Shown here piece by piece: positions 34,985 to 44,246 of a stretch of DNA of 64,000 bases (position 1 is its first letter; each line of letters begins with the position of its first letter). The notes beneath the pieces are model-generated. The model searched no databases and was not told where the DNA came from. It worked only from the letters and a program-made list of their open reading frames with translations. The DNA is from Clostridium thailandense (GTDB lineage: Bacteria > Bacillota > Clostridia > Clostridiales > Clostridiaceae). The stretch is from the NCBI RefSeq assembly GCF_019207025.1, contig NZ_JAEEGC010000018.1, positions 24,266-88,265 on the forward strand. Reading direction: 5' to 3'. The translations under genes were made by a program, and so were the position numbers.

Positions 34985-37096
34985 GTGTATCTATATTATG
35001 AGGTGGTTTTAGAAATTTCCTTACTACCATCGGAGTGTCAATTTAAATTAAGTGATCATGTTAAAGAGATAGGAGATTGTGCCCATAAGTTTAATTTAGA
35101 AAATGAAGAGAATAGTATATTTCCATATGATATTGACAATAACAAACTAGGCTGTTTCATCAGAGTAAATAGGAATACTAATAACATAATAATGATAAAC
35201 AATTTTAAGAAATTATTATATGATAATAGATCTGAATGGTTTAAAACAAATGATAATGTAGAAATAGAAAAAAGGGTAAAGACCTCTATGGTTACTAGAA
35301 TAGAAAGAGACGTTTGCTTAGATATGTTAAAGGAGATAAGTAATATTGAGGGTTCTTTATTAAACATTGAAGATTATAAGAGGTTTCTGAGTTCTGAAAA
35401 AAGTTCCTTTAATGAGGCTGATGATAGTACATTTAACCTTAATGAAGCTTTTTCAATTTTTAAAGGCATTGTGGGATTAGAGGAATTTAAAAAGGAAATG
35501 AAAGCTATTTCTAAGTTTGCTGATTACAGCAGGAAAATAAAGAAGGAGTTCAATACCAAAGTTACCTTTCCTTATCATTATGTTTTTACTATTGATGAAG
35601 GAATGGGCATAACCTCCATATTAAATCTTATGGCAGAATATTTTAATAAACTAGGCATTATAAGTTCTCCTAATGCTATAGAGTATAAGGAACCTATAGG
35701 CTCTGAAACAAACGAAGGAATTAAAAATACACATTTTAAAGCAGTCAAAGACTATGGAATGATAGGAATTAATATAGGGCCGCATTTTGGCGATGCAGGA
35801 TCCTATTTAGATAATCTTACGGAGTTATTATGGGAGTTTAGAGGTAAAATGGTATTTGTTTTTATAAATAACTGCAGAGATGAGCTAAAGTTAAAATATC
35901 TTCTAGAAAAAATAAAAAGTAAAATAAATTGTCATCATATTAATTTTAAACCTTATACAAATGAAGAACTATTTCAAATTACAGACAGGCTTCTAGATAA
36001 AGAAGGTTTTCGGATGAGTGTGCAGGCAAAGGATTATTTAGAGAGAAGAATAGATATTGAGAAGGAAAGAGGGAGTTTTAGAAGTATAAGGACTATCCAG
36101 AAGATAATTGATGAGGTATGGGTGGAGAAGTTATTCAGGCTTAATGAGATGAATGAAACTTGTGATACCCTGACAGCAGAGGATTTTAAGGTAACAGAAG
36201 ATGATAACAATCTAATAAAAAATGATATGTGGGCCGAGCTAGATGAAATTATAGGACTTGATGATGTAAAGAAAAGAATAAAAGAAATAGTAGCAAATAC
36301 ACGGGTAAAAAAGAAATTAAGAGAGATAGGAATAATAGATGAAAATGACTGCTATCATATGTTCTTTTTAGGAAATCCAGGCACAGGAAAGACAACTGTA
36401 GCAAGAATACTTGGGAGAATATTTAAGGAAATAGGTGTTCTTGATAAAGGAGAAGTTCATGAGGTAAGCCGTGAAAGTCTCGTAGGAAAGTTTGTTGGAC
36501 ATACTGCACCTAAAGTGAGAGAAAAGGTAAAAGAGGCTTTAGGTTCTATTCTTTTTATAGACGAAGCCTATAGTATTTACGGTGGAGATGACAAAGTGGA
36601 TTTTGGTTATGAGGCCATATCAACTTTGGTAAAGGAAATGGAAGATAATCGGGATAATCTAATAGTTATAATGGCTGGTTATCCTAAGGAGATGGAAATC
36701 TTCATGAATATGAATCCGGGACTTATGGAAAGAGTTCCTTATAAAATAGAATTTGGAAATTACGATGCAAAAGAGTTAACTGAAATATTTTTCAAGCTTC
36801 TCGGCAAGGAGTATATACTTGAGCTTGGTGTATATGATAAGATATATGAATTGTTCTTAAAGATATATAGTAACGCTGGTAAAAACTTTTCTAATGGAAG
36901 AGTTTCCAGGAATATTGCTGAGAGATTGAAGGTGAAACATTCTATGCGAATATGTGAAGAGAATGACTTTTCAAAGGAAAATCTACTAACTATAAAATTA
37001 AAAGATATAGATATTTTGTACGAGGATGATTATATTTTAGAGAAAATCAATAATTCTAAGGGGAAAAATAAGGTTATAGGATTTAAAGATATATAA
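34985..37096 (+). CDS. CbxX/SpoVK-type AAA+ ATPase with a degenerate first ATPase module
   Basis: The 703-residue protein has an N-terminal unique region (1-160) and a first AAA module (about 165-390) whose P-loop has decayed to TIDEGMGITSIL. The second AAA module (about 415-690) is intact, with FLGNPGTGKTTVARILGRIF (Walker A near 462), ILFIDEAYSIY (Walker B near 521) and a sensor/arginine region ending GLMERVPYKIEF. This CbxX-like pattern is shared with sporulation protein SpoVK and type VII-associated EccA. The GTG start follows GGGGG. The gene is not in an obvious operon. It probably remodels a protein complex. Confidence 0.85.
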   Translation: MYLYYEVVLEISLLPSECQFKLSDHVKEIGDCAHKFNLENEENSIFPYDIDNNKLGCFIRVNRNTNNIIMINNFKKLLYDNRSEWFKTNDNVEIEKRVKTSMVTRIERDVCLDMLKEISNIEGSLLNIEDYKRFLSSEKSSFNEADDSTFNLNEAFSIFKGIVGLEEFKKEMKAISKFADYSRKIKKEFNTKVTFPYHYVFTIDEGMGITSILNLMAEYFNKLGIISSPNAIEYKEPIGSETNEGIKNTHFKAVKDYGMIGINIGPHFGDAGSYLDNLTELLWEFRGKMVFVFINNCRDELKLKYLLEKIKSKINCHHINFKPYTNEELFQITDRLLDKEGFRMSVQAKDYLERRIDIEKERGSFRSIRTIQKIIDEVWVEKLFRLNEMNETCDTLTAEDFKVTEDDNNLIKNDMWAELDEIIGLDDVKKRIKEIVANTRVKKKLREIGIIDENDCYHMFFLGNPGTGKTTVARILGRIFKEIGVLDKGEVHEVSRESLVGKFVGHTAPKVREKVKEALGSILFIDEAYSIYGGDDKVDFGYEAISTLVKEMEDNRDNLIVIMAGYPKEMEIFMNMNPGLMERVPYKIEFGNYDAKELTEIFFKLLGKEYILELGVYDKIYELFLKIYSNAGKNFSNGRVSRNIAERLKVKHSMRICEENDFSKENLLTIKLKDIDILYEDDYILEKINNSKGKNKVIGFKDI

Positions 37097-37263
37097 TTAT
37101 AACTCTTTTTAAATTATTTTTCTTACATCGAGAAGTTTTTGTGAAACTTTAGCTGAGCTTGCTAAAAATAGTTATTTTAATAGCAGGTAGTTTTGTAGAC
37201 ATGAGTTTGCTTTAATGATAATATATTATATGTTTCTTATTAAATAGAAAAGGATGGATGTTT

Positions 37264-37656
37264 ATGAAATATTCAAGAAACCCGGGCACTATTCATACAC
37301 CAGTTGCACCATATGTACATCAAATTGAAATAACAGGTACTAATAGATGGTTAACTTTATCAGGACAATTAGGTATGGATATAGATGGAGCAGTACCAGA
37401 AAATCCTTTAGAACAAATGAAATTAGCATTAGAAAATATTAAGAGAAACCTTGAAGCGGCTGAAATGGAAGTTAATGATTTAACTAAGATGGTATTTTAC
37501 TTAGTTGGTGATTTTGAAGCTAACCATAGAAAAAAAATTATAAGTGATTTTCTTGGTGAACACCTTCCATGTACAACAATGGTTTATGTAGTTGCATTAG
37601 CTGCACCTGCTTTTAAAGTTGAAATTGACGCTTGGGCATGTAAAGAAGTTAGATAA
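37264..37656 (+). CDS. RidA (YjgF/UK114) family imine/enamine deaminase
   Basis: The 130-residue protein has the YjgF fold: NPGTIHTPVAPYVHQIE at the N-terminus, WLTLSGQLGMD, and the family C-terminus with VYVVALAAPAFKVEIDAWA. The usual catalytic Arg position before V-x-V-x-x-L-A reads C-T-T-M-V, so the classic R-x-x-V motif of RidA is altered. Deaminase activity may therefore be lost. The ATG at 37264 is preferred, 10 bases behind AAAGG. An ATG two codons upstream is possible. Confidence 0.85.
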   Translation: MKYSRNPGTIHTPVAPYVHQIEITGTNRWLTLSGQLGMDIDGAVPENPLEQMKLALENIKRNLEAAEMEVNDLTKMVFYLVGDFEANHRKKIISDFLGEHLPCTTMVYVVALAAPAFKVEIDAWACKEVR

Positions 37657-37839
37657 TAATTATATATGTTAAAAAAGATTCTGATTTAAAAGAAGATATA
37701 TACAAAACTCTTAAAGAGTTAAAAATTAGCATAAAGGGCCATAAAATAAATTTCATAATTAATATCTCCTAAATAATTTATTTAATTATGTTTTAATGGT
37801 AAAATGTGTAGAAATAAAATTATGGGAGAGAAAATATTT

Positions 37840-38436
37840 ATGACAGAAAAAGAAAAAATGTTAAATGGAAAACCATATAAGTCATTTGGAGAAGAATTAT
37901 TAAATGAACGACAATATGCAAAAGAAATGCTATTTGATTATAACAATCTACGTCCAGGTGAAATTGATAAACGGAATGAAATTATAAAAAAATTGTTTGG
38001 CACCACTAAGAAATCCTTCTTTATTGAACCACCATTCAGATGTGATTATGGATATAATATATTTATTGGAGAAAATTTTTATGCGAATTATAATTGTACT
38101 ATTTTAGACTGTGCAAAGGTTACAATTGGAGATAATGTTTTGTTTGCACCAAATGTAAGCCTTTTTACAGCTGGTCATCCAATTCATTTTGAGCCGCGAA
38201 ACGAAGGTATTGAATATGCTTTTCCAATAACTATAGGTAATAATGTTTGGATAGGAGGCGGCGTTATAATAAATCCAGGAGTTAATATTGGTGACAATGT
38301 GGTAATTGGTTCTGGAAGTATTGTAACGAAAGATATAGAAGCTAATTCTATTGCCGTAGGTAATCCTTGCAGAGTAATAGGGAAAATTACTGATGAAGAC
38401 AAACAATATTATTTTAAAAATCTTAAAATTGAATAA
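37840..38436 (+). CDS. Maltose/galactoside O-acetyltransferase (hexapeptide repeat family)
   Basis: The start at 37840 has GGGAGAG 9 bases upstream. The 198-residue enzyme has the family N-terminus TEKEKMLNGKPYKSFGEEL. A left-handed beta-helix of hexapeptide repeats follows, with the catalytic His in TAGHPIH (about residue 113) and NVWIGGGVIINPGVNIGDN. It acetylates a sugar hydroxyl from acetyl-CoA. Degenerate copies of its 5' and 3' ends lie at 48787 and 46114, and a short match to its 3' end at about 40922. Confidence 0.92.
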   Translation: MTEKEKMLNGKPYKSFGEELLNERQYAKEMLFDYNNLRPGEIDKRNEIIKKLFGTTKKSFFIEPPFRCDYGYNIFIGENFYANYNCTILDCAKVTIGDNVLFAPNVSLFTAGHPIHFEPRNEGIEYAFPITIGNNVWIGGGVIINPGVNIGDNVVIGSGSIVTKDIEANSIAVGNPCRVIGKITDEDKQYYFKNLKIE

Positions 38437-38570
38437 ATTACCAATATATAAAAAGCACAAGAAGGTCAACATATTGCTATTATATTGAACAGCTTTTTTT
38501 AACGAACTGTAAAAAAACCTTTCTGTTATAGTTATAATTATTTAAGAATATAATTTAATTATACAAAAAT

Positions 38571-38594
38571 GGCGTTCAAGTATGTATGAACGCC
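38571..38594 (-). terminator. Terminator of the DUF2680-like gene
   Basis: GGCGTTCA (38571-38578) pairs with TGAACGCC (38587-38594). On the minus strand ATTTTTGT follows. Confidence 0.8.
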
Positions 38595-38602
38595 CTAAAA
38601 AT

Positions 38603-39331
38603 TTAATTTGATTTATCCTTGTCAGTTTTACGAACTAAGCTTCCATCCCATTTTTGTATTTTATCCTTCAAATTAGATTTTATAGTATCAGCCTTCTCTT
38701 TAGTAATCTTATTCTCAGTAACCATTTGATCTATCTTTTGTGATTTTGCATCAATTATTGCCGCTCTAAGCTGATCTGCGGTCATACCTTTTTCTTTAGC
38801 TAAATCAAATGCGGTTTTTCCAGATTTAGCAGCAGCGTCTATTTGTTCTTTAGTAAAGCCTAATTTCTTTACTAATACTGAGTATGCTGGATTATGATGA
38901 CCTCCCTTATGTTGATTTAAGTTTCCGTCCCAATTTTTTATCCTGTTAGTTAAATTAGTTTTCATAGCAGTGGATTCATCTTTAGTAATTTTTCCCTCAG
39001 TGACCATTTGATCTATTTTTTCTGATTTCGCATCAATTATTGCCGTTCTAAGCTGATCTTCAGTCATACCTTTTGATTTAGCTAAATCAAAGGCCGTTTT
39101 CCCAGCTTTAGCAGCATCCTCTATTTGTGTTTTAGTAAATCCCAATTTGTTTTCTAATATTGGATAAGCTGGATTACAAAAACCTACTTTATTATTCACA
39201 CTAACCTCTACTTTATTAGTACTACTAGATGCGGTACTTGCTGATGCAGCTGCATGAACTGTAACAAATCCAAAGCTTAATGATAAAGTAATAGCTAAGG
39301 CTGTCATAATTTTAAAATTTCTTTTTAACAT
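38603..39331 (-). CDS. Secreted protein with two DUF2680-like repeats
   Basis: The 242-residue protein has a signal peptide (1-29, cleavage after VHA/A-A). Two ~85-residue repeats follow (about 53-138 and 146-232). Each contains LGFTK, AAK(A/S)GKTAFDLAK(S/E)KGMT, IIDAKS and a K-IDQMVTE-KITK segment ending N-W-D-G or K-W-D-G. The repeats differ at few positions, so the duplication is recent. The function is unknown. Part of the first repeat is copied at 12109-12170. Upstream, TTTAATTACAAAT occurs twice as a direct repeat (39358 and 39417). Confidence 0.75.
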   Translation of the reverse strand: MLKRNFKIMTALAITLSLSFGFVTVHAAASASTASSSTNKVEVSVNNKVGFCNPAYPILENKLGFTKTQIEDAAKAGKTAFDLAKSKGMTEDQLRTAIIDAKSEKIDQMVTEGKITKDESTAMKTNLTNRIKNWDGNLNQHKGGHHNPAYSVLVKKLGFTKEQIDAAAKSGKTAFDLAKEKGMTADQLRAAIIDAKSQKIDQMVTENKITKEKADTIKSNLKDKIQKWDGSLVRKTDKDKSN

Positions 39332-39357
39332 TAAAAAACCTCCAAAATAATTATGAT

Positions 39358-39429
39358 TTTAATTACAAATACAATTTGGTAATTAATATATATATATTTT
39401 CCGTATTTTGTGGCAGTTTAATTACAAAT
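39358..39429 (-). promoter_or_regulatory. 13-bp direct repeats upstream of the DUF2680-like gene
   Basis: TTTAATTACAAAT is identical at 39358-39370 and 39417-39429, starts 59 bp apart, in the control region of the minus-strand gene. The pattern suits a response regulator or other direct-repeat binder. The rest of 39430-39736 holds no gene. Confidence 0.4.
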
Positions 39430-39687
39430 TAGTTACGATTTTGTGAGTAAAATGTTAATATTATGTGAATAAATAAGGAATTTATAGTTTTAAGAGTTGA
39501 ATATATAGCGAGAAAATAATTAATTTCCATCTTTTTAGCAAGTTCAACCTTTTAGGCCTAGAAAGTACCCAAGGAGTGTAAAATTTACGAAGCTTTAGCT
39601 AAGCTTGCTCTTAGGTGGTGGTAGTTCACGAAATTGATTTATAAGAAGTATAACTAGGCAGATTGCCAAGGAAGGCTTGTATTAAAG

Positions 39688-39724
39688 ATCGGCCTCAAAG
39701 TCATAAATGTGAGGCTGATTTTTT
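39688..39724 (+). terminator. Hairpin with T-run, plus orientation, without an upstream gene
   Basis: ATCGGCCTCA (39688-39697) pairs with TGAGGCTGAT (39710-39719), followed by TTTTT. On the minus strand it lies just behind the PfkB stop codon but has a poor T-run there. Confidence 0.5.
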
Positions 39725-39736
39725 AGAATATGTAAT

Positions 39737-40645
39737 TCAGGGTTTCAATTTGGGCATTATCTGTTTAAAAACATCAGGAGGTAGAAGGCTGCCCTTTATC
39801 TCGACGACTTTAGCAGATACTCCATTTGCTATCTCGAGGCTTTTTATATAGGAATAACCCAATTTTCTAGAAGCTATAAAGGCTCCAATGTGAGAATCCC
39901 CTGCACCGATTGTGTCAACAACATCAGCTTTGATACCCATGGTATGTTGTAGGTTTTCACCATCATATAGATAGGAGCCATTTTCACCATCTGTAATGAT
40001 AATCAAATTGTTGGTTAAGGAATAAAGCATCTTAACAGCTCGTTCTAAAGTTGAAGTTTTTGTAAAAGTTAGAATTTCATCCGTATTTAGATGAACAATT
40101 GGTGAAAGTTTGAAAAGCTCATCAATTCTTTCTTTATCTATTATCGAGAATCTTGGCCCAGGAGCAAAGAAAACTTGTAGATGTCTGTTTTTATTAAGAA
40201 AAGATATGATTTTTTTACCGGTAGATTCCTCAATTTCTAGGCCACAGATGTAAACATAATCAAAATCCTTCATATTAATACCATCAAGCCAAATAGGGTC
40301 GAAAGTGTATTCGGCACCGTGATATGATAGAAAAGTTCGTTCGCCATTAGCTTCAACATAACAATAACAACACCCATTATCTTGATCTGTAACTCGGATA
40401 AATGGTGATAATCCTATTTTTTTCAGCTGTGAAGCCACATAATCTCCATAGATTCCGGTGCCGATAGGTGAACAAAACACATAAGGGACTTCAAAAAGAT
40501 TTATTATGTTCTGCACATTAAAAGCACAACCGCCGATAGACATAGTCTGACCATTTATGTGACAGTCTTCAGTGGTAGTGGGGAGTTTTTCTATATTTAT
40601 GATTATATCGAGTACAGTAGATCCGATAATCAGTGTTTTTTTCAT
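39737..40645 (-). CDS. PfkB-family carbohydrate kinase
   Basis: The 302-residue ribokinase-superfamily enzyme has an N-terminal GSTVLDIIINIEKLP, the substrate motif GGCAFNVQNIINLF (about 39-52) and the ATP/anion-hole motif DTIGAGDSHIGAF with catalytic Asp near residue 252. The family phosphorylates sugars or nucleosides; the sugar cannot be told. AGGAGG lies 4 bases before the ATG. Part of the gene is copied at 12171-12237. Confidence 0.9.
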   Translation of the reverse strand: MKKTLIIGSTVLDIIINIEKLPTTTEDCHINGQTMSIGGCAFNVQNIINLFEVPYVFCSPIGTGIYGDYVASQLKKIGLSPFIRVTDQDNGCCYCYVEANGERTFLSYHGAEYTFDPIWLDGINMKDFDYVYICGLEIEESTGKKIISFLNKNRHLQVFFAPGPRFSIIDKERIDELFKLSPIVHLNTDEILTFTKTSTLERAVKMLYSLTNNLIIITDGENGSYLYDGENLQHTMGIKADVVDTIGAGDSHIGAFIASRKLGYSYIKSLEIANGVSAKVVEIKGSLLPPDVFKQIMPKLKP

Positions 40646-40800
40646 GGTTACCTCCTAGGCTTATGTGAAATAAGTTTTTTAAATAGTTATATTATATCAT
40701 ATATTTATAATAGTTTATTTGATTTGAAAGTCTTTCAAGTGTTATGTTCATATTAATAAAATAAGATATAATATAAACAATATCTGGAGGAGGGATAGAA

Positions 40801-40974
40801 ATGAAAAATCGAATTAGAGAAATAGAGGAGCAAATTGCAGAACTTAAATCTAGATGGCCGGCCCATTCACTACAACCAAGGATGCTTGAAGAACTAGAAG
40901 ATCTAGAAACTGAGTTAGATAATTTAAAAATCTTAAAATCGAATAAATATGGGTTAAAAGTTCAGCAAAGATGA
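40801..40974 (+). CDS. Small helical 57-residue protein
   Basis: ATG 40801 follows GGAGGAGGG. The peptide has a coiled-coil-like N-terminus (EIEEQIAELKSRWPAHSL) and a second acidic helix (MLEELEDLETELDNL). The segment R-W-P-A-H-S resembles a group of short Firmicute proteins of unknown function. The last codons lie in a stretch of about 26 bases matching the 3' end of the acetyltransferase gene (about 38413-38438). The natural C-terminus may have been replaced by that fragment. Confidence 0.65.
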   Translation: MKNRIREIEEQIAELKSRWPAHSLQPRMLEELEDLETELDNLKILKSNKYGLKVQQR

Positions 40975-41010
40975 CGTAATCTATTATAACTCAATAGTCA
41001 TGGAAAAAGA

Positions 41011-41040
41011 GGCTGTCGCACTTAGGTAAGTACGGCAGCC
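41011..41040. terminator. Bidirectional terminator
   Basis: GGCTGTCGCACTT (41011-41023) pairs with AAGTACGGCAGCC (41028-41040). On the minus strand it is followed by TCTTTTTCC and ends the phosphoesterase gene. The GGCTGTCGCAC arm is shared with the end of the long hairpin at 28025. Confidence 0.65.
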
Positions 41041-41127
41041 CCCCATTCTTATTAATATTCTGCTTTATTAATTTTATAACTTTGTTTTGTAACTGCAAGG
41101 AAATCTTTTATTCGTCACCTTCATTAT

Positions 41128-42003
41128 CTATGGTGATACAGGTTCAGTTGCCCTCTGCCACCCTACAGGAACGAAATGTTGTGTAATAACATTAAAGTTA
41201 CCATGGCGTCGAATATTTATTACAACAATATGGAATCTCGCACACACATTAAGAGTTGCGCCGCCTCCACCTGACAGAATGAATTTAACATCATGGGCTT
41301 CAGCAAGTTGAAAATCATGAATGTGGCCTAGAAGCACTTTGGAGACTCTGTTTCTTACTATATTATAAAATTCCTTTCGTCCCCTTTCATTTGGAAAGGC
41401 GTCTTCTCCAACCCAATCAAGCTGAGGTTCTCTTGGTGGAACATGCATATCCACAAAAACATTCATATGACATCTATTATATGGCAAAATGTTGTCCAAG
41501 AATTCCAGTTCACTTTCTGTCAGACCGTATTCTTTATAAACATAATGGTATAAAGAATTCAGTCCAACTAATCTGAGGCGGAAGCTAGGCAAATCAATAT
41601 ACCAATGAATATCCTCCGGGCCAATAATTTTTTTGTAGTTATCCAGAGAAAGTGTATTATTTGATCTTGCGGCATCATGATTACCAGGAACCATGAAAAA
41701 GGGCACTCTGTCACCGTTTTTATCTTTATTTAAACTATTGATTTTTTCAACTAAGAAATTGAGGTTATCTTCGGTACCAGTAAAGGCACCATCACCACCA
41801 TAGGCAAAAAGTAAGGGATTAAAATCCATCGCTCTTTGCATAGCTACTTCAAAAATGTCATTGCTGACAAATCTTACATCGCTTCCTATACTGCGTTGAA
41901 CCCAGCTGTCACCGAAAAATACTATATTATAATCATCCGGATTCCGCTTGCTTTTGATAGCCTGCAGATCGGCAAATGACTGATCAAAGAGAGTCATAAT
42001 CAT
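41128..42003 (-). CDS. Calcineurin-like metallophosphoesterase
   Basis: The 291-residue protein has the dinuclear metal motifs of the family: FFGDSWVQ (GD, about 29-36), YGGDGAFTGT, VPGNHDA (about 106-112), DMHVPP and LLGHIHDFQ (about 228-236). There is no signal peptide. Substrates range from cyclic nucleotides to phosphoproteins and cannot be predicted. Its only visible association is a terminator shared with the small helical gene. Confidence 0.85.
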   Translation of the reverse strand: MIMTLFDQSFADLQAIKSKRNPDDYNIVFFGDSWVQRSIGSDVRFVSNDIFEVAMQRAMDFNPLLFAYGGDGAFTGTEDNLNFLVEKINSLNKDKNGDRVPFFMVPGNHDAARSNNTLSLDNYKKIIGPEDIHWYIDLPSFRLRLVGLNSLYHYVYKEYGLTESELEFLDNILPYNRCHMNVFVDMHVPPREPQLDWVGEDAFPNERGRKEFYNIVRNRVSKVLLGHIHDFQLAEAHDVKFILSGGGGATLNVCARFHIVVINIRRHGNFNVITQHFVPVGWQRATEPVSP

Positions 42004-42157
42004 TCCTCCATAATAATAAAAGATATCGTATCTTTGTCAATATAATACTCAAGTAGGTAAAGATGTGTTACAAAAGAGGAATGTCACCCATATAATTAGC
42101 TGATATGTTACACTATAGAAGGACTTGGGGAAACTACCTGTTATAAATACCTACGGC

Positions 42158-42225
42158 TGACACTTAAGTTATACTCCGGCATATGTTGCCAAACTTCAGC
42201 ACGATAAAAACTTTTAATTTATAGT
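42158..42225. mobile_element. Degenerate half-copy of the 28-kb hairpin element
   Basis: TTATACTCCGG, then CTTCA(G/A)CAC(G/T)ATAAAAACTT match the inner right arm of the element at 28200-28290 read on the opposite strand. The other arm is not recognisable. The rest of the 42004-42328 gap shows nothing further. Confidence 0.5.
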
Positions 42226-42328
42226 GATATTTATTAAAATTATAAGGGTTAATTTAAAATTATAAATTTACAGTTTACTTAATAAGGCGAAGATAAAATA
42301 ATTTTACAAAGGAAGAAAGTGAGGATAT

Positions 42329-43114
42329 ATGAGATTAGATAAATTTTTAGCAGAAGCATCTGTTGGAAGAAGGAAAATTGTTAGGACTTATATTAAAGAA
42401 GGCATGGTTAAAGTAAATAGACAAGTTATAACAGAACCTGCAGCAGAAATTAATGAAAGCTCCGATGTTATCGAATATCTTGGCAAAGTAGTTGCATATG
42501 CTGGCAAAGTATATTATATGTTTAATAAACCTGCTGGATACATTACTGCAAGAACAGATATAGTCAACAAAACCGTATTTGATTTTTTTGATGATTTTAA
42601 AATGAATGGAGTATTTCATGTTGGAAGATTAGATAAAGACACAGAGGGATTATTGTTACTTACCAATGATGGTGAATTCGAGCATAAATTAATGTGTCCA
42701 CAAAAGCATGTTGAAAAAACTTATTTTTTTTGGGCTTTGGGTTCTTTGGATAAGGAAGACAGAAAGAAATTAGAACAAGGAATTTACATTGGAAAAGATG
42801 AAATACTAACAAAGCCTGCAAAAATAAAAGTACATAAATACGGAATGTATAAAGAGTTTAAAAATGAAATGCCTATGAAAAATCTAAAGAATATAGATTC
42901 AAATTATTATAATCAGCCGGTTGTCTCTGGATACCTTACGATTACAGAGGGACGTAAACATCAGGTGAAGCGTATGTTAAAGGCAGTAGGTTGTTATGTA
43001 GTATATTTAAAGAGAGTTTCCATTGGTGGATTAATGTTAGATGAATCATTGGAAAAAGGTCAGTATCGATTCTTGACAGAAGTGGAATTTCAAAAGTTAT
43101 TTGAAGGATTATAA
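42329..43114 (+). CDS. RsuA/RluB-family rRNA pseudouridine synthase
   Basis: The 261-residue enzyme has an N-terminal S4 RNA-binding domain (about 1-60; MRLDKFLAEASVGRRK). The catalytic domain contains MFNKPAGYITAR and HVGRLDKDTEGLLLLTNDG, the catalytic Asp being in GRLD near residue 99. It ends with GRKHQVKRML. It would modify a uridine in 16S or 23S rRNA. AGGAAG precedes the ATG. Its last 34 bases recur at 14407-14440. Confidence 0.9.
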   Translation: MRLDKFLAEASVGRRKIVRTYIKEGMVKVNRQVITEPAAEINESSDVIEYLGKVVAYAGKVYYMFNKPAGYITARTDIVNKTVFDFFDDFKMNGVFHVGRLDKDTEGLLLLTNDGEFEHKLMCPQKHVEKTYFFWALGSLDKEDRKKLEQGIYIGKDEILTKPAKIKVHKYGMYKEFKNEMPMKNLKNIDSNYYNQPVVSGYLTITEGRKHQVKRMLKAVGCYVVYLKRVSIGGLMLDESLEKGQYRFLTEVEFQKLFEGL

Positions 43115-43256
43115 TTAACTCCTTAAGAACTATTTATATTAGTAGCTTGTTAGGCTATAATATAAAAAAGCATTATTTAATATGAAGAAAAGAAAAATTA
43201 AGAGATTATTTTTTAATAAATAGATATTCAAACACTTAGGAGAGGAAGATGCATCT

Positions 43257-44246
43257 GTGAAAAAATTAAATGATTATTTATACTCAGGCGATACCGTTCT
43301 TGGGATTTTAAAGAGATATGCGGATGATTTGAAACAGTCGGCGAAAGAAACTCATAATCAGATTGATCTTGTGCACTGTAATTTTCTACTTCAAATTGCG
43401 GAACTTTGGCAGCACAACGATTTTCTGACTTCGCAGTCTCAACGAATTCGAGAATTCTATAAATTTATGGCAAATGAATATCCCTTTCTTGCATTTACTT
43501 TTAAGGGACGAATTAAGTCTCTGATACGCGCGGAAGCAAAATTTAATGGATATATTGTGGAATATATTTACAAGCATTACATTGAACAGGGCAAGTACCC
43601 TTCTCTTCCTGAACTTAAAAACTGCTTAAGCTGTTTTCGAGACTTGATTGCATACAGAATCGTGATTTCTCTTCCAAAATGTCATCTGAAAGAAGGGGAT
43701 AGCTCGGAGGATGAAGAAATAAAATATTTATATAATGTTGCCAACCAGTTGCTTGATTTTCTGGAGGAACGTGGATTTACCGCAGAACTGTCTTCTTTAA
43801 CCAGTCAGAAAAAATCGCCCTTGTTAAAAGAGAGCGTAAGCCCGTACTATAGAGATTATATTGAAAATTCAGAGTCTAGTGGCTATCGGTCACTGCATAT
43901 AACATTTTATGATAACATTTCCCGTTCTTATGTGGAAGTACAACTTCGTACAAAAGAAATGGACGATTTTGCTGAGATTGGTCCTGCCAATCATTTAGGT
44001 TACGAAAAACGCCAGAAAAGTGAAAGAGCCAGGCGCGATGCAATTCCAAAAGGAGAGAATATTTATTTTGATGATGCATATGAAAGAGTTATCACATTGC
44101 ATCAGCTTGAATTATCAAAAGTGGATGTAAATATGTTTTCAGCAGTGAATAATTCCCTTATTAATGATGGCTGTGGCCTCTACCGTGGAAGACTTATTCT
44201 TCCCTATGAGCATCTTTCAAGATTCCAGAATGATCTTGTTGACTAA
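43257..44246 (+). CDS. Stand-alone RelA/SpoT-type nucleotidyltransferase
   Basis: The 329-residue protein has a helical N-terminus (1-85), then RelA/SpoT synthetase motifs: FKGRIKSLIRAEAKF (about 84-98), DLIAYRIVI (about 126-134), ESSGYRSLHITF (about 204-215) and VEVQLRTKEMDDFAEIGPAN. There is no HD hydrolase, TGS or ACT domain. The product would be (p)ppGpp or a related alarmone. It is larger than RelP/RelQ small synthetases, and its DNA is less AT-rich than the neighbours, hinting at transfer. The start is GTG, about 14 bases behind GGAGAGG. Confidence 0.8.
   Translation: MKKLNDYLYSGDTVLGILKRYADDLKQSAKETHNQIDLVHCNFLLQIAELWQHNDFLTSQSQRIREFYKFMANEYPFLAFTFKGRIKSLIRAEAKFNGYIVEYIYKHYIEQGKYPSLPELKNCLSCFRDLIAYRIVISLPKCHLKEGDSSEDEEIKYLYNVANQLLDFLEERGFTAELSSLTSQKKSPLLKESVSPYYRDYIENSESSGYRSLHITFYDNISRSYVEVQLRTKEMDDFAEIGPANHLGYEKRQKSERARRDAIPKGENIYFDDAYERVITLHQLELSKVDVNMFSAVNNSLINDGCGLYRGRLILPYEHLSRFQNDLVD

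Noticed and set aside
37804..37839. Upstream ATG for the acetyltransferase
   Set aside because: No ribosome binding site precedes it, while GGGAGAG is well placed for 37840 and the family N-terminus begins there.
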